Origin: Ignavibacteriales bacterium
GTDB lineage: Bacteria > Bacteroidota > Ignavibacteria > Ignavibacteriales > Melioribacteraceae
NCBI GenBank assembly: GCA_026390795.1
Contig: JAPLFG010000001.1
Location: forward strand, 62,001-126,000
Reading direction: 5' to 3'
Length of the DNA stretch: 64,000 bases
Shown here: positions 29,163 to 36,506 of the stretch, piece after piece
How positions within the stretch are numbered: the stretch's first letter is position 1
Layout of the letters: each line of letters starts with the position of its first letter
Position numbers and translations under genes: made by a program
The notes under the pieces: model-generated
What the model saw: the letters and a program-made list of their open reading frames with translations, nothing else
Database searches by the model: none
Told to the model about the DNA's origin: nothing

Positions 29163-29328
29163 TTTATCTCCGTTTAGTTTATTCCGTTATGAAAATTAAT
29201 CAAGAATGTTGTAGTAATTATAAATTTTATGCGCCAAAATTGTATTCAAAACAATAATTAATGTCTTCTTCAGTGAACAATTCTTTCGGTAATTGGTTTA
29301 TTTTCGTTTATTTTCAGCATTATTTTAA

Positions 29329-29343
29329 TGGCACATTCCTTGT
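29329..29343 (+). promoter_or_regulatory. Candidate sigma-54 (-24/-12) promoter
   Basis: TGGCAC-ATTCC-TTGT matches the sigma-54 consensus TGGCAC-N5-TTGC except for the last base. It lies 35 bp ahead of the DUF6600 gene's start codon, a suitable distance. A sigma-54 activator is encoded at 36507, although it need not be the one acting here. Confidence 0.5.
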
Positions 29344-29377
29344 CTTTAAAAGTCTGTATTAAACATTGAGGTACGTC

Positions 29378-30643
29378 ATGAAAAAGACAATATTAATAAC
29401 AACCGCACTCTTAATTTTTATGAGTATGAAGTTAGATGCAAAACCTGACGTAGGGATTTCATTTAATTTCTTTTATTCTTCACTTCGACCGTACGGTGAT
29501 TGGATTCAATTGGATAATGATCTAGTTGTATGGCATCCAAACAGAATAGATAATCAATGGCGCCCTTATTCGAGAGGGCGCTGGAGTTGGACTTCAGATG
29601 GCTGGTATTGGGATTCGTATGAACCATTTGGATGGGCTACATATCATTACGGAAGATGGTTCAATGACGATTATTACGGGTGGATCTGGATTCCTGATTA
29701 CGATTGGGGACCTTCGTGGGTAGAATGGAGATATGATGATGATTATATTGGCTGGGCGCCTCTTCCTCCATATGCAAGTTTTAATATCAATTTTGGAATT
29801 CATTTTTCGATCGGCTGGCACTCACATTACAATTATTGGAATTTTGTCGGGTACAGCAGATTCTACGACCGCAGAGTCTACAATTATTTCTTGGATGAAA
29901 GAGGTTGCGCAAGAATTTTTGAACGAACTAAATATCGAACAAATTATTATTCCAACCGTGATAGGATTGTAAACGGTGGAGTAGATCGGTCACTAATAGA
30001 ACGAAAAGGTGGTTACCGGATAGCTCAAAGAGAAATTTCTTCAGTAGATAACTATCGTGACTTTGAAAGGAATCGTGAAGTACGGAGTGATAGAGTTACT
30101 GCTTACAGACCATCAGAAAGAGAAGTAGAAAAGAGCCGAAGTATGGATCGATTCGATTTCAAACGCGGCGAAAATCGTTCTTCAATTGAGAGAGACAAAA
30201 TAAGAATTCCTATCACTCGTGAAGAAGGTAGAAGTGTTATCAACGACCGCACCAGAGATAGAAACAGCGACGTAAATATTGAACGTGATACTAAAAACGA
30301 TGAGAAACGTATTCGTGAAGAAACTAATCGTATTCAATCAAATGATCAATTAAAAAGAAACGCTGAACGCGATCGTATCAGAATCGATGCTGAAAATCAG
30401 AGAATAGAAAAGGATCGCAATCAAAAGAGGGATGAGAGTATTAACCAAGAATCAACACGGGAACGCCAACCGGTTTTTGATCAGCCGAAAAGAACCGAAC
30501 GACAGTCTAATCCCGAAAGAAGAGTTGAACCGAGACGTGAACAATCCTATGAAAGACCTGAACCAAGAATGGAAAGGGGAAATGATAGAGGCTCAAACAA
30601 AAGCGAACGAGAATCGAAAAAATCTACTGAACGAAAAAGGTAG
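29378..30643 (+). CDS. Exported DUF6600-like W-rich protein with Arg/Glu tail
   Basis: A 421-aa exported protein; the ATG at 29378 (after GAGG) starts a signal peptide ending LDA. Residues about 25-150 hold repeated W/Y-rich units (YGDWIQ, GRWSWTSDGWYW, FGWATYHYGRW, GWIWIPDYDWGP, GWAPLPP), the DUF6600-type pattern. From about residue 190 the sequence is a low-complexity Arg/Glu/Asp/Asn tail of some 230 residues, probably disordered. It has its own sigma-54-like promoter and a strong terminator, so it is a single-gene unit. An envelope-stress or surface role is possible, but the function is unknown. Confidence 0.7.
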   Translation: MKKTILITTALLIFMSMKLDAKPDVGISFNFFYSSLRPYGDWIQLDNDLVVWHPNRIDNQWRPYSRGRWSWTSDGWYWDSYEPFGWATYHYGRWFNDDYYGWIWIPDYDWGPSWVEWRYDDDYIGWAPLPPYASFNINFGIHFSIGWHSHYNYWNFVGYSRFYDRRVYNYFLDERGCARIFERTKYRTNYYSNRDRIVNGGVDRSLIERKGGYRIAQREISSVDNYRDFERNREVRSDRVTAYRPSEREVEKSRSMDRFDFKRGENRSSIERDKIRIPITREEGRSVINDRTRDRNSDVNIERDTKNDEKRIREETNRIQSNDQLKRNAERDRIRIDAENQRIEKDRNQKRDESINQESTRERQPVFDQPKRTERQSNPERRVEPRREQSYERPEPRMERGNDRGSNKSERESKKSTERKR

Positions 30644-30649
30644 AAATAT

Positions 30650-30674
30650 TGAGTCGTCCTAAAATAGGTTGACT
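30650..30674 (+). repeat. Copy 1 of the TGAGTCGTCCTAAAAT repeat
   Basis: Lies 7 bp after the DUF6600 stop codon. Its first 16 bases, TGAGTCGTCCTAAAAT, recur exactly but inverted at 38514-38529. A related direct copy starting GTCTCGTCCTGAAATAAG is at 30721-30744, agreeing at 20 of 24 bases over the compared stretch. Confidence 0.6.
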
Positions 30675-30685
30675 GTTATTTAATG

Positions 30686-30717
30686 AACCTCTCTACGTAG
30701 TAGAGAGGTTTTTTTTA
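30686..30717 (+). terminator. Intrinsic terminator after the DUF6600 gene
   Basis: A perfect 10-bp stem, AACCTCTCTA (30686-30695) and TAGAGAGGTT (30701-30710), has a 5-base loop and continues into a run of eight T. Confidence 0.92.
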
Positions 30718-30720
30718 TTT

Positions 30721-30744
30721 GTCTCGTCCTGAAATAAGTTGACT
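30721..30744 (+). repeat. Copy 2 (diverged) of the TCGTCCT repeat
   Basis: GTCTCGTCCTGAAATAAG followed by TTGACT is a direct, imperfect copy of the repeat at 30651, 70 bp away. The direct orientation means the two are not opposite ends of one element. Confidence 0.5.
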
Positions 30745-31021
30745 ACGCCCAACAAAAAATAAAAGAGAGCCAAAATGAGCAAAGACTACTACAAATCTTA
30801 AAAGCTCTTTTATATTAAGTAAGAAAGTCCAAAGTAATTTATAGTATGGATATGGTCACAACAAAGTAGCAGTCTCCATTGAAGAGTGATGTAAATATCA
30901 ACAGCACACTGTTGTATATACTTACACTTTTCTCTTATCTCATCGTTTAATAATTCGACACCAATCTCATAACTCTATATTTATCAAGAACATATAAAGA
31001 CATTTACAAAAATAAAATTCA

Positions 31022-31038
31022 TGGTATGGTTATTGGGT
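31022..31038 (+). promoter_or_regulatory. Weak sigma-54-like promoter candidate
   Basis: TGGTATGGTTATTGGG has GG pairs ten bases apart, as in -24/-12 promoters (31023-31024 and 31035-31036), but the -12 GC is GG. It lies 38 bp ahead of the first gene of the HybAB-like cluster, whose own regulator is a sigma-54 activator. That context is the main reason to list it. Confidence 0.25.
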
Positions 31039-31075
31039 ATTAATAGCTACAATTAAATGTTACAAGGAGATCATC

Positions 31076-31327
31076 ATGATTGCATTTTTAGTCATACTCA
31101 TTTTAGTTTTTGTTGCTGTTGATTTACTCGTTCGATTTGTAATCGACCCGTTAATTATAGCATCAAATAAGAAAAACAAAGTTGCAAAATCATTCACTCC
31201 GAGATTCGACCCGTCGGTTAAACTTGCAATCGAGACAATGTATGACGGCGGTAAACCGCATAAAGAAGGAGAATCGGGAAGCGCAACTACGGATGAGAAA
31301 AATCCAAATGATGCAGAGAAAGTTTAA
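31076..31327 (+). CDS. Small single-span membrane protein with TMYDGG motif
   Basis: An 83-aa protein I do not recognise, with a good ribosome site (AAGGAG) before the ATG. Residues 2-26 are a membrane segment, followed by basic residues (NKKNKVAK). By the positive-inside rule the C-terminal part should face the cytoplasm. Residues 53-59 read ETMYDGG; the rest is charged and probably flexible. The next gene has a similar N-terminal span (VAVDLLV against LSVDLIV) and the same motif near its end. This protein therefore looks like that one without its central domain. First gene of the HybAB-like cluster. Confidence 0.75.
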   Translation: MIAFLVILILVFVAVDLLVRFVIDPLIIASNKKNKVAKSFTPRFDPSVKLAIETMYDGGKPHKEGESGSATTDEKNPNDAEKV

Positions 31328-31370
31328 AACAATTAAAATAATGAAATGACTTATACCAAAAGGATTCTAT

Positions 31371-32042
31371 ATGGTCGCAATTTTTGTTCTGACAGCGTTT
31401 TTATTTATCCTCTCAGTTGATCTGATTGTATTAAAAATCCAGAGGAAAAATCATCCGGCATTTGTTCCGCCATTGACTTTGCATGATGTAGAAATATTTA
31501 ATGGAAATATTTTTGCTATTCCCGCGAATATAATTATTTCGAAAGGGCATACTTGGCTTAAGAAGAATACAGACGGGATAATTGATATCGGAATTGATGC
31601 CTTTGGAACGACGGCATTGGGGACGTTATCAATTCTAAAATGCGCGGAGGTAGGCAAAGAGCTAAAACGTGGAGAAATGATATTCGAAGGCGCTTACGGA
31701 AATAAAATCATAAAATTCCAGTCTCCTGTTAATGGAATTGTAAAATCTCTTAACGCAAATATAATTGGAAATAAAATCTCCGAGCCATATGAGACATGGG
31801 GCGTTCAGTTAATATCAAAGGATTTTCCTGAAAATCGGGAACTGTTTTTTTCGGGAAGAGAAGCCTTAAACTGGATGAAAAAAGAATTTATCAAATTAAA
31901 TAATTTTATTGATAGTCATTTGCCGAACGTAGAGATGGTCGGAACAACTATGTATGATGGAGGATCTTTAACGAACGAGACTGCCTCTTTATTAGTTGAC
32001 CAAAGTGCATATGATTTTGAAAAAGAATTTCTCTCATTATAA
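31371..32042 (+). CDS. Membrane-anchored GcvH-like protein with TMYDGG motif
   Basis: A 223-aa protein. Residues 2-21 are a membrane anchor followed by KIQRKNH, so the domain should be cytoplasmic. Residues about 45-150 resemble the glycine cleavage H protein fold: GHTWLKK, IGIDAFGTTALGTL, EVGKELKRGE and FQSPVNGIV. The hammerhead turn reads YGNKIIKF, one residue shorter than the usual ESVKAVSD-type site, so lipoylation is doubtful. The C-terminus carries GTTMYDGG (residues 191-198). No other glycine cleavage genes are present. It sits 15 bp before the ferredoxin gene and is probably a subunit or regulator of that complex. Confidence 0.75.
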   Translation: MVAIFVLTAFLFILSVDLIVLKIQRKNHPAFVPPLTLHDVEIFNGNIFAIPANIIISKGHTWLKKNTDGIIDIGIDAFGTTALGTLSILKCAEVGKELKRGEMIFEGAYGNKIIKFQSPVNGIVKSLNANIIGNKISEPYETWGVQLISKDFPENRELFFSGREALNWMKKEFIKLNNFIDSHLPNVEMVGTTMYDGGSLTNETASLLVDQSAYDFEKEFLSL

Positions 32043-32056
32043 AAACCGGAAATTAT

Positions 32057-32818
32057 ATGTCACAAGAAAACGGAATACTCTTTGATGTTACGCTTTGTGT
32101 CGGATGCGGTTCCTGCTATCAGGGGTGCAAAGAGGTAAATAATCTGCCCCAAACAAATGAAGATTTTTTAAAAGATCATCTCTCAGATAAAACTTTTACA
32201 GTAGTTGAAGAATACGGTGAAAATTATGCTAGAAAACTGTGCATGCATTGTAATGAACCGGCTTGTGTTTCTGTATGTCTGGTTGGTGCAATAAAAAAGA
32301 GCCCTACCGGCGCAGTAGTTTATGATGCTGATAAATGTATCGGATGCAGATATTGTATGCAGGCTTGTCCTCATAAAATTCCCCGCTATGAATGGGGAAC
32401 GACGAAACCCCGCGTACGCAAATGCAATCTTTGCGATGAACGAGTTAAAGCCGGTCAGTTGCCCGGTTGTGTCGAAGCATGTCCAAATGAAGCCACGCTG
32501 TATGGCGATATTAATCAACTTGTTGCAGTGGCCAAAAATAGATTGAAATACAATCCCGAGAAATATTATCAGCATATATACGGTCTTGAAGAAGCGGGCG
32601 GTGGTCATGTCCTGATCATCTCGCCTATACCATTCGAGCAGCTGGGGTATACTCCGAAATTGCCAAAAGAATCAATGCCTGAATTTTCAATGAGGGCAAT
32701 GAAACAGATTCCATCGGTTGTATTAGGTGGAGGAGTATTCCTGAGTGCGATGTATTGGCTTACAAAAAGAAAAAATCAAATTGCAATTGAAGAAAAAAAT
32801 ACTACTAATGGAAATTAA
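32057..32818 (+). CDS. HybA-like ferredoxin subunit, four 4Fe-4S clusters
   Basis: A 253-aa electron-transfer protein of the HybA/NrfC/DmsB group. Four cysteine sets are visible: CVGCGSC...C, CMHCNEPAC...C, CIGCRYCMQAC and CNLCDERV...CVEAC. A C-terminal membrane segment (about residues 223-240, VVLGGGVFLSAMYW) resembles that of HybA. There is no Tat signal peptide, which HybA has, so the Fe-S domain probably faces the cytoplasm. The gene is 6 bp before the HybB-like gene. No hydrogenase, molybdoenzyme or cytochrome catalytic subunit is encoded nearby. Confidence 0.88.
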   Translation: MSQENGILFDVTLCVGCGSCYQGCKEVNNLPQTNEDFLKDHLSDKTFTVVEEYGENYARKLCMHCNEPACVSVCLVGAIKKSPTGAVVYDADKCIGCRYCMQACPHKIPRYEWGTTKPRVRKCNLCDERVKAGQLPGCVEACPNEATLYGDINQLVAVAKNRLKYNPEKYYQHIYGLEEAGGGHVLIISPIPFEQLGYTPKLPKESMPEFSMRAMKQIPSVVLGGGVFLSAMYWLTKRKNQIAIEEKNTTNGN

Positions 32819-32823
32819 AGCAT

Positions 32824-33996
32824 ATGAAAGTCAACGATATTTTAAAACCTACATTTTGGAAAGTGGTTTCAGTTATAATCGTAACAATGGGTTTATTTTC
32901 AACTTATTATAGATTTTCTCGAGGACTAGGTGCAACAACTAATCTTCATGATGCCGCACCATGGGGTTTGTGGATAGGGTTTGATTTTCTAGGAGTCGGA
33001 CTCGCCGCTGCAGGATTCACAATCGCAGCTACGGTACACATATTTCACATCCATAAATATGAGCCGTTGGTTAGACCTGCAATCCTGACAGCTTTCCTCG
33101 GATATTCAGTTGTGGTTTGCCTTCTAGTAGTAGATCTAGGGAGACCGGAAAATTTTTGGCATCCGCTTATAATGTGGAATATTCATTCAGTAATGTTTGA
33201 AATAACATGGTGCTTAATTTGTTATACAACGGTACTAATTTTAGAGTTTGCCCCGGTTGTCCTTGAAAAATACAATCTCAAAGCGCCAATAAAATTTCTG
33301 AAAATAATCTCCATACCTGTTGTGATTGCCGGTGTTTTATTTTCGACTCTTCATCAATCATCTTTCGGTTCATTATATTTGATAGTTCCTGGAAGACTGC
33401 ATCCGCTATGGTATTCAGCATTGCTCCCTGTGCATTTTTATATTTCATGTATTGCTTCAGGCTTGTCTATGATAATCTTTGAGTCATATCTAATTGCCAG
33501 AGCTTTTAAGAAAGAAGATCAATTTAATAATCCCGAATTAAATATGAATATTTTATCAGGGGCGGCTTATGCTGTTTTTATAGCTTTAATAGCCTGCTTT
33601 TTGTTGAAGATTTATGATTTTGTTGAAAACGGAAAACTAATTTATTTGACGATACCTTCAACTGAAACATCACTTTTCTATTTGGAAATTTTGATTGGAA
33701 CCATTGTCCCGATCTGTTTGCTCAGCAACAAAAAGTTTAGAGAAGATAAAAAATGGCTCTACCTAATTTCGATCTTTGTTATTTCCGGATTAATTCTTAA
33801 CAGATTCAACGTGAGTATTACCGGTTTAACTGCCTCTTCGGGAGTAAATTATTTCCCATCATTTGACGAAATAAGCATTACTTCAATGCTTGTAGTATTC
33901 GCACTATTTGCTTTCAGACTGATCGCTAAAAACTTTAAAGTTTTTATTATAGAAGAATCCAAAGACTTGATAAAGGAAAGAGTGCCAATAAATTAG
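32824..33996 (+). CDS. HybB/NrfD-family membrane quinone subunit
   Basis: A 390-aa integral membrane protein with about ten hydrophobic segments, of the HybB branch of the NrfD/PsrC superfamily. It carries typical HybB blocks: GATTNLHDAAPWGLWIG, VDLGRPENFWHP, STLHQSSFGSLYLI and LHPLWYSALLPVHF. Proteins of this family exchange electrons between Fe-S partners and menaquinone or ubiquinone. Directly downstream of its ferredoxin partner, it forms the core of a membrane redox complex whose other half is unknown. Confidence 0.9.
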   Translation: MKVNDILKPTFWKVVSVIIVTMGLFSTYYRFSRGLGATTNLHDAAPWGLWIGFDFLGVGLAAAGFTIAATVHIFHIHKYEPLVRPAILTAFLGYSVVVCLLVVDLGRPENFWHPLIMWNIHSVMFEITWCLICYTTVLILEFAPVVLEKYNLKAPIKFLKIISIPVVIAGVLFSTLHQSSFGSLYLIVPGRLHPLWYSALLPVHFYISCIASGLSMIIFESYLIARAFKKEDQFNNPELNMNILSGAAYAVFIALIACFLLKIYDFVENGKLIYLTIPSTETSLFYLEILIGTIVPICLLSNKKFREDKKWLYLISIFVISGLILNRFNVSITGLTASSGVNYFPSFDEISITSMLVVFALFAFRLIAKNFKVFIIEESKDLIKERVPIN

Positions 33997-34020
33997 AACT
34001 AATAATTTTGAGTAAATGAT

Positions 34021-34737
34021 ATGAAAAATGAAAATGGAATCAAGAGCAATTATGAGATGCTGAAGTGCATCTGGATGGCATCTCATGTTATCGAGTATAA
34101 ATTATGCGATAACCAATTTGACTGTGAAAAATGCCTGTTTGATAAAGTTATGCGCAATTTATTGAATGAAAAAGAATCACTGTCTACCGGTATATCGAGT
34201 GTTGTAAATATTATCTCCGACAAATTGCAAAGCATCGAATACGATAATCAAGTTATTTATCTAAAAAATAATTTTGTCGCTAAGGAAATCTGCCCTAATA
34301 CATTTTATCTCGGCATTAATCCTGTCTTAATTTGCTTTCTTGATTCATTAAGCTCACTTATATTGTTTGGGTGCGGGGAAAATATTTTTGCTGGTCAACA
34401 ATTAATTCAAATTTTTGGTCCGTGGGGTGAGATTAATCTATCAGCACCTAAGAATTTTTTAATTCACGATAAAGTCGGCGATTCAAATGACATTCCCTGG
34501 AAGTCTCAATGGTTTGCGATAATTGGTTGCGATAACCACGATATTAAAAACGGCAGCTTATCCAAAGAGGAATGGGGTAGAACACATAGTAGAGCTATTG
34601 ATATTATCGAGGAGATTAAATTGAAGGTGCCTACAGTCGGAGAAACAATGCATGACGGTGGAACCCAAATCAAATCTCTTCACCAACTTCTCGGTAGTAA
34701 AAAATATGCAGCTATATTAAATTCTTTTAACCCTTAA
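34021..34737 (+). CDS. Soluble GcvH-like protein with N-terminal Cys motif
   Basis: A 238-aa protein without a membrane segment. The first 50 residues contain IWMASHVIEYKLCDNQFDC and a following CEKC-type pair, giving Cys16, Cys29, Cys35 and Cys38, a likely metal or Fe-S site. Residues about 75-150 look like a second, more diverged H-protein-like barrel (FYLGINPVLICFLDS, GENIFAGQQLIQIFGPWG). They lack a lysine at the lipoyl position. Near the C-terminus is GETMHDGG (residues 207-214), the motif shared with the two small genes at the start of the cluster. The same motif on three adjacent genes argues that all act in one complex. Confidence 0.7.
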   Translation: MKNENGIKSNYEMLKCIWMASHVIEYKLCDNQFDCEKCLFDKVMRNLLNEKESLSTGISSVVNIISDKLQSIEYDNQVIYLKNNFVAKEICPNTFYLGINPVLICFLDSLSSLILFGCGENIFAGQQLIQIFGPWGEINLSAPKNFLIHDKVGDSNDIPWKSQWFAIIGCDNHDIKNGSLSKEEWGRTHSRAIDIIEEIKLKVPTVGETMHDGGTQIKSLHQLLGSKKYAAILNSFNP

Positions 34738-34902
34738 GAAGAAATTGTTTGAACACCGACCCACCGTCCACTTTTATGATGCTCATTATGAGTTCTTGAC
34801 CCCATAATTTACCAGTTTCATTCATTATAAAAATAATAAATCTATCTAATTGAGTGAAAGTATCTAAAGTATTATCTAATTTTAAAATAGGAATTAGAGG
34901 TT

Positions 34903-36495
34903 ATGAAAACAAAAGTTCTAAATAAGCTAAGCGTTCGACTTATAATATCTATTTCATTTATCCTGATTAGTATTCTTTCGGTTTATACCTACTTTATTAT
35001 TAAAAATCTTGATAGTTATTTAACTGATACAAGATTCCAAAGCGCGTATAGTATAAGTGACCTGATAAAAAAATCAACCCGATATAGTATGCTTCTGAAC
35101 AGACGTGAAGATGTTCATGAAATTATTAAAACATTGCGTACTGAAATTGGTGTTAAAGAAATCCGCATTTACAACAAACAAGGTTTAATAATTTTTTCCA
35201 CAAACCCTGATGAGATCCTAAAAAAAGTTAATATGAAGGACGAAGCTTGCATTGCCTGCCACAACAGTTCAGTTCCGCTAAAAAGTTTAACAAACCAAGA
35301 TAAAATTAGAATTTATAAAAATTCAGAAAATACACGAGTTCTTGGCCTAATTAATCCAATTCAAAATGATCCAGATTGTTCAAACGCGGACTGTCATGCC
35401 CACTCGCCCAAAGTTAATATTCTCGGTGTTCTCGACGTTGTTGTTTCGCTTGAGCAGCTTGATTCAATAATCCAAAACAGTACGAGGAAGGTAATTTTAG
35501 GTTCGGTTTTTATTGTCGTTGTTATTTCATTTTTTTCCGGTTTGTTCATAACAATTTTAGTTAACAAACCAATTAAAAAAATAAGAGTAGGCATTGAAGA
35601 ATTAGGAAACGGAAATTTGGATTATAAAATTGGAATTAATTCTAAAAACGAACTAGGACAAATGGCACGCCGGTTTAATGAGATGTCAACAAAACTTGAT
35701 GAGGCTTATAAGGAAATAAAAAATTGGTCGGAAACTTTGAATGACAAAGTAAATGAAAAGACGGAAGAACTCAAAAATATTTACAACCAGGTTAATCAAA
35801 TTGAGAAGTTGGCTTCACTCGGAAAATTATCAGCAACTGTAGCGCATGAGTTGAATAATCCGCTTGCAGGAATTTTAACTTACAGCAAATTGATAACAAA
35901 AAAGTTACAAGCTTCACAGAAAGACTCTGAGCATTCAAAAATTATTGAATATTTAGAATTGATTTCGCATGAATCTGCCCGCTGCGGACAAATTGTAAAA
36001 GACTTACTGATTTTTTCGCACTCTGAATTGGATGAATATGCAAAAGAAAACTTTGTAAAAATAATCGATAATAGTGTGGCTGTTATAAACCATCATCTTG
36101 AAATAAACCGCATAACTATAATCAAAGAATTCCCTGAACTACCAATTGAAATTTACTGCAACGCATACAAAATACAACAGGCTCTGATGTCGCTTCTGAT
36201 CAATTCAATTGAAGCAATGCCTAATGGTGGAAAAATCACACTTAACTTAACACTTGAAAAAAATAATATTGTTCTTAGGATAATAGACGAAGGCATAGGA
36301 ATAGCCGATAAAGATTTGCCTCATATCTTCGAACCGTTTTATTCAACAAAAGAAGCTTCTACAGGTACCGGGCTTGGACTGGCTGTTGTCTACGGAATTG
36401 TTACTAATCATAAAGGGAAAGTAGAAGTAGAAAAAAGTTCAAATCAAGGTACTACGTTTAAAATAGTATTGCCACAAAACGAACAACTTGCTTAG
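34903..36495 (+). CDS. Sensor histidine kinase with di-haem periplasmic domain
   Basis: A 530-aa membrane kinase: membrane segments at about residues 9-30 and 198-220, then a HAMP domain, coiled linker, a dimerisation/phosphoacceptor domain with His315 (VAHELNNPLAG) and an HATPase (NSIEAMPNGG, DEGIGIADKD, TGLGLAVVYG). The periplasmic domain has two c-type haem motifs, CIACH (116-120) and a CX4CH (159-165). It likely senses redox state or a gas ligand. It is followed 12 bp later by its response regulator and sits after the HybAB-like genes, whose expression it probably controls. Confidence 0.88.
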   Translation: MKTKVLNKLSVRLIISISFILISILSVYTYFIIKNLDSYLTDTRFQSAYSISDLIKKSTRYSMLLNRREDVHEIIKTLRTEIGVKEIRIYNKQGLIIFSTNPDEILKKVNMKDEACIACHNSSVPLKSLTNQDKIRIYKNSENTRVLGLINPIQNDPDCSNADCHAHSPKVNILGVLDVVVSLEQLDSIIQNSTRKVILGSVFIVVVISFFSGLFITILVNKPIKKIRVGIEELGNGNLDYKIGINSKNELGQMARRFNEMSTKLDEAYKEIKNWSETLNDKVNEKTEELKNIYNQVNQIEKLASLGKLSATVAHELNNPLAGILTYSKLITKKLQASQKDSEHSKIIEYLELISHESARCGQIVKDLLIFSHSELDEYAKENFVKIIDNSVAVINHHLEINRITIIKEFPELPIEIYCNAYKIQQALMSLLINSIEAMPNGGKITLNLTLEKNNIVLRIIDEGIGIADKDLPHIFEPFYSTKEASTGTGLGLAVVYGIVTNHKGKVEVEKSSNQGTTFKIVLPQNEQLA

Positions 36496-36506
36496 CAGGA
36501 AGGTCT

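Larger units (their letters stand above)
30644..31075. other. 432-bp gap with repeat copies and possible IS remnant
   Basis: No gene is seen. It contains two related sequences, TCGTCCTAAAATAGGTTGACT (from 30653) and its close copy from 30723, on either side of a terminator. There is an eight-codon frame at 30775-30801 and a palindrome, CAACAG-CACA-CTGTTG (30899-30914). The repeated segments look like the ends of an insertion sequence whose body is gone, but no transposase is left to prove it. Confidence 0.5.

Noticed and set aside
29594-29821. Antisense frame in the DUF6600 gene
   Set aside because: It is rich in Ile/Pro/Arg because it mirrors the W/Y/D-rich repeats on the coding strand; no independent evidence.
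30775-30801. Eight-codon frame starting MSKDYY after the second repeat copy
   Set aside because: It stops after eight codons and the DNA beyond it has no continuing frame. It could be the relic of a transposase or another gene start, but nothing supports expression.
31371-32042. Glycine cleavage system H protein (gcvH) as the call for the 223-aa protein
   Set aside because: It has a membrane anchor, a displaced lipoyl turn and a C-terminal extension, and no gcvP, gcvT or lipoate genes nearby.
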